Positions 7,170-12,023 of a stretch of DNA of 12,023 bases are shown here, piece by piece. Every line of letters begins with the position of its first letter. Within the stretch, counting starts at the first letter, position 1. The DNA comes from Bacillota bacterium (GTDB lineage Bacteria > Bacillota_A > Clostridia > Lachnospirales > Bianqueaceae). Location of the stretch: contig JAFOIR010000154.1 in assembly GCA_017420625.1 (NCBI GenBank), positions 1 to 12,023 on the forward strand, written 5' to 3'. The notes beneath the pieces are model-generated. The model saw only the letters and a program-made list of their open reading frames with translations, made no database searches and was not told the origin of the DNA. A program made the position numbers and the translations under genes.

Positions 7170-8312
7170 ATGGAGAATATCTATCGGATTCAGGATGATG
7201 AGCAGCTGCTGACTCCCTGTCTGATCTATTATGAAGATCTGATCCGGAAAAATACTGAGCGAATCATCGAGATGGCAGGCGGAAAAGGCGTTGGAGAAGA
7301 GCGGCTCTGGCCTCATATCAAGACTCATAAGTCGCTGGATATGACAAAGCTTCTGATGTTTTACGGGATCCACAAATTCAAGACAGCAACGATCGCTGAA
7401 GCGGAGATGTGTGCGATGGCCGGTGCCAGCGATATCGTACTGGCCTATCCGCTCATCGGACCCAACCGGATGAGACTGATCCGACTTTCTCTGGCTTATC
7501 CGAAAGTCCGGTTTTATGCTATACAGGATGATTGGGATCAGCTTTGTCAGCTCTCGGAACTTATCGAAAAAGAAAAGGAGAATCAGACGATCCCGACTGA
7601 CTATGTCCTTCGCATTTTGATCGATGTAGATCTTGGACTGAAGCGGACAGGAGCTTCGATCGAAAGCCTGAAGGAAATGGCTCGGCTGATTGAATCTCTT
7701 CCGGGTATTTCACTGGAAGGACTTCACTGTTATGACGGACATCGTCATGAGAGTGATTATAAAGAGCGGGATCAGCGAGTTGCCGAAACAGACAGACGGA
7801 TCCAGATGGTGATCGATGATCTTCGAAACGAAGGCATCCCGCTTCCTGTGATCATCGCAGGCGGGACCCCATCTTTCCCCTGCCATGCAGTCCATTCCGA
7901 CTGGTATCTGTCTCCGGGTACTTCCTTTATCCATGACTGGGGTTATGATACCAATTTCCCGGATCTTGCCTGCACGCCGGCGGCTGTTGTAGCCTCCCGT
8001 GTGGTTTCGCATCCTGCCCCGGGCACATTTACCTGTGACTGCGGCGTGAAAGCCATTGCAACGGATCCTATGCCGGAACGCGGAACGATCGCGGGTCTGC
8101 CGGAGGCTAAGACCGTCATGCAGAACGAAGAACACTGGGTCTTTCGGCTGCCGGAAGAGATTCCCGTTCCAGCCATAGGCACCGTTCTATATATCATTCC
8201 AACCCATATCTGTCCCACCAGTGCGCTCTATCCGGAGATCCTGGTTGCCAAAGATGGACAAATCACCGAAGCCTGGCCGGTAACTGCCAGAAACAGAAAG
8301 ATATGCTATTAA
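7170..8312 (+). CDS. Fold-III PLP enzyme, D-serine dehydratase / D-threonine aldolase-like
   Basis: 380 residues. This family has an alanine-racemase-like N-terminal barrel binding PLP and a C-terminal beta domain holding a metal. PHIKTHKS (48-55) carries the expected PLP lysine, Lys51. TATIAEAEMCAMAGASDIVLAYP, read as a pattern at 72-94, is the barrel strand block typical of the family. LIDVDLGLKRTG spans 150-161 and the phosphate-binding AGGTPSF is at 230-236. The metal site at the end is THIC (345-348): His346 and Cys348 match the His-x-Cys zinc pair described for eukaryotic D-serine dehydratase, whereas characterised D-threonine aldolase is reported to use His-x-Asp. That leans toward a dehydratase (D-Ser to pyruvate and ammonia, or a D-3-hydroxyamino acid relative), but substrate is not provable here. 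AAAAGG (7155-7160) lies before the ATG; the gene starts 23 bp after proC and overlaps the next gene by 10 bp. Confidence 0.88.
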   Translation: MENIYRIQDDEQLLTPCLIYYEDLIRKNTERIIEMAGGKGVGEERLWPHIKTHKSLDMTKLLMFYGIHKFKTATIAEAEMCAMAGASDIVLAYPLIGPNRMRLIRLSLAYPKVRFYAIQDDWDQLCQLSELIEKEKENQTIPTDYVLRILIDVDLGLKRTGASIESLKEMARLIESLPGISLEGLHCYDGHRHESDYKERDQRVAETDRRIQMVIDDLRNEGIPLPVIIAGGTPSFPCHAVHSDWYLSPGTSFIHDWGYDTNFPDLACTPAAVVASRVVSHPAPGTFTCDCGVKAIATDPMPERGTIAGLPEAKTVMQNEEHWVFRLPEEIPVPAIGTVLYIIPTHICPTSALYPEILVAKDGQITEAWPVTARNRKICY

Positions 8313-9199
8313 CGACCTACATGCTGTATCGGTTCGCGTTTCACAGCCCGAACAAAACGCAGAACAATGATTTCAATCTTCTGAAAACGCCGCAGATGGA
8401 TCCTTTCCGAAAAGTGACCGTCCAGATGATCAGTAAGGTACACAACCTTCCCTATGAACCGGTAACGATCACTTCCCATGACGGACTGAAGCTTTTCGGA
8501 AAGTACTATGAGCAGAAAGAAAATGCGCCGCTGGCGATCTGTTTCCATGGATACCGCGGGACAGCTGCCCGCGATTTTTCCGGCGGAACCTGGATCTACC
8601 TGGATGCAGGATTTAATCTCTTGATGATCGATGAACGCGCCCACGGGAAAAGCGAAGGCCATACCATCACATTCGGAGTAGAAGAACGCTATGATGTACT
8701 GGACTGGATCCACTATGCCATTGATCGTTTCGGCCAGGATCAAAAGATCATTCTTGGCGGGATCTCGATGGGTGCCGGAACCGTACTGATGGCAGCCGGT
8801 CTGAACCTGCCGGACAACATCAGGGGGATCGTTGCGGACTGCCCGTTTGTGACACCGGAAGCGATCATCAGCAAGGTCAGCGCCGGCATGAATATCGATC
8901 CTAAGATCTCCATGCCGTTTCTGCGCAGAGCTGCCAGGATCTATGGGCACTTTGACCTTTCCGATCCCAGTGCGGATGCAAGAGAAGCTGTGAAGCACTC
9001 CGGATGTCCGATCTTGGTGATTCACGGCGAAGATGACCGGCTCGTACCCTGCAGTATGAGCCGGGAGATTGAAGAAGCTGCTCCAAAGATCGTGGAACTT
9101 CATACCTTCCCGGGAGCAGGCCATGGTCTTAGTTTTCTGGTAGATAAAGACCGGTATATACAGATCACGGATGCATTCTTTCAGAAGCTGGATCTATGA
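8303..9199 (+). CDS. Alpha/beta hydrolase (serine hydrolase/peptidase S9-like)
   Basis: 298 residues with the alpha/beta-hydrolase core. FHGYRG (81-86) is the oxyanion-hole loop. GGISMGAG (152-159) is the nucleophile elbow with Ser155. HGEDDRLVP (241-249) places the acid at Asp245, and GAGH (271-274) gives His274, so the triad is complete. Relatives in Bacillota often begin with a membrane helix before a short FAF-like motif; here only MLLTTYMLYRFAFH remains, so the protein is probably soluble or loosely membrane-associated. The start lies 10 bp inside the preceding gene, with only a weak purine-rich ribosome site, suggesting translational coupling. The gene ends tail to tail over the AraC gene with a 6-bp overlap. 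Likely an esterase or acyl-/peptide hydrolase, possibly a de-esterification step on the imported glycan; substrate unknown. ATG 8321 is a later possible start. Confidence 0.88.
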   Translation: MLLTTYMLYRFAFHSPNKTQNNDFNLLKTPQMDPFRKVTVQMISKVHNLPYEPVTITSHDGLKLFGKYYEQKENAPLAICFHGYRGTAARDFSGGTWIYLDAGFNLLMIDERAHGKSEGHTITFGVEERYDVLDWIHYAIDRFGQDQKIILGGISMGAGTVLMAAGLNLPDNIRGIVADCPFVTPEAIISKVSAGMNIDPKISMPFLRRAARIYGHFDLSDPSADAREAVKHSGCPILVIHGEDDRLVPCSMSREIEEAAPKIVELHTFPGAGHGLSFLVDKDRYIQITDAFFQKLDL

Positions 9200-10399
9200 A
9201 GAACTCTGTTCCCTGAACTTGCCCGGCGTGATGCCGGTGAGCTTCAGGAAGACCCGGCTAAAATGACTCTGAGAAGAAAAAGCGAGATAATTACTGATCG
9301 CGCTGATCGGGCGGTCAGTATAGAGAAGAAGCCGTTTGGCTTCTTCTATTTTTATGGTCTGAATCATCATGACGAGTGTCTGACCCGTCTCCTCCCGAAA
9401 ACGGGCAGAAAGGCGGGAACGGCTTAAATACAGCGCTTTGGCCAGATCGTCGATCGTGATGACTTCAGAAAGATGATTCTGGATATAGTTTGCCGCTTTA
9501 AGAGACAGATCGGTTACCTTTTCGCCAATGCGGACCCTGGCTACCCGATCCGTGAAATCGTGGATCATCTCGTTTTGAAGGGAAGTGATCTGAGCCACGC
9601 TGGTCAGAAGTTCACAGTGCTGGATATAGGAATCACTCAAGAGAAAAGCCGTACTTTCTTCCAGGCCGCCTTCGATGGCTGCCCGGCATGCCAAAGTAGC
9701 GGATACAATCACGGTGTTGCGAAGCTGCCTAAGTTCATTATCGGACATAAGTCCCGGACGGATCGCCGGTGCCCGGCGGATCCATGCATCCAATGCCGCA
9801 ACATCTCCCTGGCGTACGATCTTCATCAGTGCCTTTTCAACCGTATAGGCGTTATATGGCTGTGGTTTGGATGTATCAGAAGTTTTTTTCTTATCGGTTT
9901 TTGGTTTAACCGCTGCAGGAGAAGGAAGATTCGGTGCTTCTTCGATCCCGATGATCGAAACATCGCCCAGGGAAAGCTTTTCCTGGTTTAATACATAATT
10001 CAGAGTACAGAGCATCTGCAGAAGAGAATCCAGCGGAAAACGAATGATCTGCTGCATGGATCGGACAAATGTATCACGTTCATCCAGAGGAACATCCAGT
10101 TCGAAAGCCATTCGGCGAAGTTCTCTTTCACTGTTTTCGATCTGGCGAGTAGGACCGATGACGATCTGGTAGGGCGAAGATGTGACGATTCCATAGTAAT
10201 CAAAATAGGGAGTTGCATAATATCCCACATGAGCATCGAAACTTCGAATCTGGGAATCGTACAGCATCATGGGATCTTTGGGAAGCTGAACCAGAGAATG
10301 ATAGTAGATCAGCTGCGAATCCTCATAGACCCGGGTAGGGACACTGGCAAGGTTGCCGATCACGGTACACAGATAGATCAGATCCTCTTTGGAAATCAT
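9194..10399 (-). CDS. AraC-family transcriptional regulator
   Basis: 401 residues from the ATG at 10399, chosen because GGGAGG (10405-10410) lies 5 nt upstream and because the longer in-frame extension would be translated from AT-rich promoter DNA. The C-terminal 105 residues hold two helix-turn-helix motifs: TIDDLAKALYLSRSRLSARF (315-334) and PISAISNYLAFSSQSHFSRV (364-383), followed by LTGITPGKFRE, the AraC/XylS signature. Residues 1-150 are a sensor region. Residues about 155-185 are a Lys/Pro/Ser/Thr-rich linker. Residues 185-285 are a helical domain (RNTVIVSATLACRAAIEGG) like that seen in several Gram-positive AraC regulators. It is divergent from the GPH transporter and probably controls it and itself in response to the imported sugar (inference). 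Its 3' end overlaps the hydrolase stop. Confidence 0.93.
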   Translation of the reverse strand: MISKEDLIYLCTVIGNLASVPTRVYEDSQLIYYHSLVQLPKDPMMLYDSQIRSFDAHVGYYATPYFDYYGIVTSSPYQIVIGPTRQIENSERELRRMAFELDVPLDERDTFVRSMQQIIRFPLDSLLQMLCTLNYVLNQEKLSLGDVSIIGIEEAPNLPSPAAVKPKTDKKKTSDTSKPQPYNAYTVEKALMKIVRQGDVAALDAWIRRAPAIRPGLMSDNELRQLRNTVIVSATLACRAAIEGGLEESTAFLLSDSYIQHCELLTSVAQITSLQNEMIHDFTDRVARVRIGEKVTDLSLKAANYIQNHLSEVITIDDLAKALYLSRSRLSARFREETGQTLVMMIQTIKIEEAKRLLLYTDRPISAISNYLAFSSQSHFSRVFLKLTGITPGKFREQSSS

Positions 10400-10404
10400 A
10401 GGAG

Positions 10405-10410
10405 CCTCCC
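10405..10410 (-). promoter_or_regulatory. Ribosome binding site fixing the AraC start
   Basis: GGGAGG on the minus strand, 5 nt before the ATG at 10399. It supports a 401-residue protein and argues against the 59-residue N-terminal extension that the open frame would allow up to 10576, which would also run across the promoters and the start of the divergent transporter gene. Confidence 0.7.
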
Positions 10411-10420
10411 ATTCATAGAT

Positions 10421-10453
10421 TAAGATAATTATATAAAAAATAAGATGATTATA
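10421..10453. repeat. Two 13-bp direct repeats, probable AraC operator half-sites
   Basis: TAAGATAATTATA at 10421-10433 and TAAGATGATTATA at 10441-10453 differ at one base and are offset by exactly 20 bp, about two helical turns. Direct repeats spaced about 20-21 bp are the usual target form for AraC/XylS proteins, which bind one half-site per pair of helix-turn-helix motifs. They cover the regulator's own -10 and touch its -35, implying autorepression, and lie 48-80 bp upstream of the transporter -10. A looser third match, AAGATGTTTG, is at 10455-10464. AT-rich composition weakens the case slightly. Confidence 0.5.
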
Positions 10454-10456
10454 CAA
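10428..10456 (-). promoter_or_regulatory. Promoter of the AraC-type regulator
   Basis: On the minus strand, TTGTAT (-35; 10451-10456) and a perfect TATAAT (-10; 10428-10433) are 17 bp apart. Transcription would begin near 10421, leaving about 21 nt of leader with the GGGAGG site. The promoter lies inside the pair of direct repeats at 10421-10453, so binding there should block it. A second TATAAT on the same strand at 10448-10453 lacks a good -35. Confidence 0.6.
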
Positions 10457-10468
10457 GATGTTTGTCTG

Positions 10469-10482
10469 GGCAAGCGATATAC
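10469..10482 (+). promoter_or_regulatory. Possible catabolite-response (cre-like) site
   Basis: GGCAAGCGATATAC agrees with 11 of 14 positions of the cre consensus TGNAARCGNWWWCA, including the central AARCG core, but fails at the first T and the final CA. It overlaps the weak -35 of the transporter promoter, where CcpA binding would repress. Three mismatches make this only a candidate. Confidence 0.2.
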
Positions 10483-10506
10483 TAATCTTAACATCTACAA
10501 TATAAT
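10478..10506 (+). promoter_or_regulatory. Promoter of the GPH transporter operon
   Basis: A perfect TATAAT lies at 10501-10506. At 17-bp spacing the -35 is TATACT (10478-10483), a poor match to TTGACA, as expected for a promoter that needs an activator such as the divergent AraC protein. The predicted start near 10513 leaves an unusually short leader before GGGAGG at 10517-10522, which sits 8 nt ahead of the ATG at 10531. An upstream start from another box cannot be excluded. Confidence 0.45.
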
Positions 10507-10530
10507 ATTTTTGGCAGGGAGGAAAAACGG

Positions 10531-11973
10531 ATGAAACTTCCGGCAAGCAGGGTACGGACTTCCGAGGTCCGTGCAAAAGAAAAATGGTTCGGTTATCTGA
10601 TCGGTCCTACAGGGGCTGTACTCTTGAATGCCGTTCTGGCGACATATCTGAATGTGTTTTACACTGACGTTTTGAATCTGACAGGTGTCTGGGGCGGTGC
10701 TTTTCTGATGATTTTTCCAATCATCTCCAAGATCATCGATGCCATCACGAATCTTTTGATGGGGCAGGTGATCGAACATACCCGGACGAAAGAAGGCAAG
10801 GCCAGACCCTGGCTGCTTCTGTCCGCTGTCCTTGTTCCTGTCACCGGTATTCTTTTGTTTACGGTGCCGACAGGCTCACAGACAGTGCAGGTGATCTGGA
10901 TCATGGTTTCCTACAATCTGTTCTATTCCATTGCCTATACGATCTATAACATGTCGCATGCCCTGATGGTGCCGCTTTCTACGCGTAATACAAAGGAAAG
11001 AGGATTGCTTTCCGTCTTCAACAACATTGCATCGGTCATGGTATCCGGCATCATCGTCGCATTGATCTTTCCGATGCTGATCATGCCGGCGCTCGGAGTC
11101 AATCGGAAAGCCTGGCTTTTAACCATGAGCCTGATTGCGATCATGGCGTTTCCGCTGATCATGCTGGAGTATTTCTATACGAAAGAGCGCGTGACTGAGG
11201 AAATCGGAGAATCAGAAAAGCCAAGAAGCGTCAAAGAACAGCTGAAAGTCATCCTTCACGAAAAATACTGGCTGCTGATTGCTGGTTATTTCCTGATTTA
11301 TACACTGGGATCTACTTTCAAGAATTCTGCGTTGGTTTATTACTGCAACTATGTGCTCGGTACCTATAATGACGGCATTACCCAGATGCTGATCTCGGTG
11401 ATTGGGGGAATCCCGATGGGCATCGGTATTTTTGCGGTGTGGCCTCTGGCAAAGAAATTCGGCAAGCGGAATGTCACCCTGGCCGGTTTCGTCCTGTATG
11501 CCATCGGAGGTCTGATCTGCTTCCTCTTCCCGAGGAATATGGTAATCATGCTGATCGGTCAGTTTATCAAGAATCTGGGCGGACTTCCGTGTGCTTATGT
11601 CTTTGCTGCGATTTTTGCGGATGTACTGGATCATATCGAGTGGAAGTGCGGATTCAGGTGCGATGGGCTCGCTGCCTCGGTCAACTCCGTTATCACAACG
11701 GTAGCCGTGGGTGTGGCCAGCGGTGTTCTGAACCTGTCCATGTCCTTTGCCGGCTATAAAGCACCGGAATTTATTGAAGCGACCGGGGAAACGATTGGGT
11801 TTGTTCAGAATACGGCCACGCAGAATGTCTTCACGTTCTTCTTCGTAGGACTGGAGATCATTACCGCACTCATTCTGATCGTGATTCTGAAGTTTTTGGA
11901 TGTAGAGAAACATATCGAAAAAGAACAGCAGGAAATCAAAGCCCGCAAAGACGAAGCAGAGCAGAAAGGATAA
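10531..11973 (+). CDS. GPH-family sugar:cation symporter (MelB-like, MFS)
   Basis: 480 residues with about 12 hydrophobic segments (roughly 21-42, 52-79, 94-112, 120-140, 165-188, 195-214, 245-265, 285-305, 315-333, 338-365, 383-403, 433-456). Glycoside-pentoside-hexuronide symporters carry glycosides, pentosides or uronides across the membrane with Na+ or H+. Family marks are DAITNLLMG (70-78), the loop 2-3 motif [13 protein letters not shown] (84-96), and [14 protein letters not shown] (363-376) in the second half. Asp70 corresponds to the first of two MelB helix-II acids, but the second position is Asn74 instead of Asp. The C-terminus is a charged cytoplasmic tail. GGGAGG lies 8 nt before ATG. 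It is divergent from the AraC gene and followed after 4 bp by another gene, so it should lead an operon. The substrate is probably a short glycoside handled by nearby enzymes. Confidence 0.93.
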   Translation: MKLPASRVRTSEVRAKEKWFGYLIGPTGAVLLNAVLATYLNVFYTDVLNLTGVWGGAFLMIFPIISKIIDAITNLLMGQVIEHTRTKEGKARPWLLLSAVLVPVTGILLFTVPTGSQTVQVIWIMVSYNLFYSIAYTIYNMSHALMVPLSTRNTKERGLLSVFNNIASVMVSGIIVALIFPMLIMPALGVNRKAWLLTMSLIAIMAFPLIMLEYFYTKERVTEEIGESEKPRSVKEQLKVILHEKYWLLIAGYFLIYTLGSTFKNSALVYYCNYVLGTYNDGITQMLISVIGGIPMGIGIFAVWPLAKKFGKRNVTLAGFVLYAIGGLICFLFPRNMVIMLIGQFIKNLGGLPCAYVFAAIFADVLDHIEWKCGFRCDGLAASVNSVITTVAVGVASGVLNLSMSFAGYKAPEFIEATGETIGFVQNTATQNVFTFFFVGLEIITALILIVILKFLDVEKHIEKEQQEIKARKDEAEQKG

Positions 11974-11977
11974 CAAG

Positions 11978-12023
11978 ATGAAATTAACGATCAATGGTAC
12001 GAAGTTTCTGGACGAAAACGGAC
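11978..12023 (+). CDS. Start of an unidentified gene, possibly a glycoside hydrolase (3'-truncated)
   Basis: ATG at 11978 follows the transporter stop by 4 nt, with AAAGGA (11965-11970) 7 nt upstream as ribosome site, so the gene is probably in the same operon. Only 15 codons are present: MKLTINGTKFLDENG. A short beta strand followed by a DENG turn is how several cytoplasmic GH5-like hydrolases of Clostridia begin (resemblance recalled, not proven). No signal peptide is seen. Identity cannot be settled from this length. Confidence 0.5.
   Translation, partial: MKLTINGTKFLDENG

Noticed and set aside
8309..9124. 271-codon open frame on the minus strand under the alpha/beta hydrolase
   Set aside because: The plus-strand frame holds a complete Ser-Asp-His triad and family motifs; the antisense product is Cys/His/Arg-rich with no family resemblance.
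9222..9240. GC-rich hairpin near the 3' end of the AraC gene
   Set aside because: It encodes the conserved GITPGKF region and has no T-tract after it on either strand, so it is not a terminator.
10400..10576. 59-residue N-terminal extension of the AraC protein
   Set aside because: It would be translated from the AT-rich promoter region and overlap the start of the divergent transporter gene; GGGAGG sits correctly in front of the ATG at 10399.

Overview
The window looks like a carbohydrate-utilisation island from a low-to-moderate GC Bacillota genome, probably an anaerobic gut-type Clostridia or Erysipelotrichia lineage. The reasons are strong AGGAGG-type ribosome binding sites, dense short-spaced operons, two GH3 enzymes with the inverted domain order known from Ruminococcus albus and Butyrivibrio, a GPH-type sugar symporter and a Gram-positive-style AraC regulator. 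I cannot name the genus from sequence alone. I see no transposase, integrase, tRNA, rRNA or CRISPR array.

Layout. (1) nt 1-1776, plus strand: 3' part of a GH3 glycosidase whose N-terminal half lies before the window. (2) nt 1777-1963: a convergent intergenic gap filled by a roughly 137-bp palindrome that serves as a two-way terminator. (3) nt 1964-4582, minus strand: a complete 872-residue domain-swapped GH3. (4) nt 4583-4729: a divergent promoter region. (5) nt 4730-9199, plus strand: a tightly packed four-gene operon encoding a cytoplasmic clan-A-like glycosidase (DUF5060/DUF4038/DUF5605-like), pyrroline-5-carboxylate reductase (proC), a fold-III PLP enzyme of the D-serine dehydratase / D-threonine aldolase family, and an alpha/beta hydrolase. 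(6) nt 9194-10399, minus strand: an AraC-family regulator whose stop codon overlaps that of the hydrolase. (7) nt 10400-10530: an AT-rich divergent control region with two near-identical 13-bp direct repeats 20 bp apart. (8) nt 10531-11973, plus strand: a GPH-family sugar symporter. It is followed after 4 bp by the first 15 codons of another gene, possibly a glycoside hydrolase.

How the parts may work together (inference). The symporter would import a glycoside or oligosaccharide. The GH3 enzymes and the clan-A-like glycosidase, none with a visible signal peptide where the N-terminus is present, would cleave it in the cytoplasm, and the AraC protein would sense the sugar and control its own gene and the transporter operon. 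The unexpected part is the translational coupling of a glycosidase to proC and a D-amino-acid-type PLP enzyme, which joins sugar and amino-acid chemistry in one transcript.
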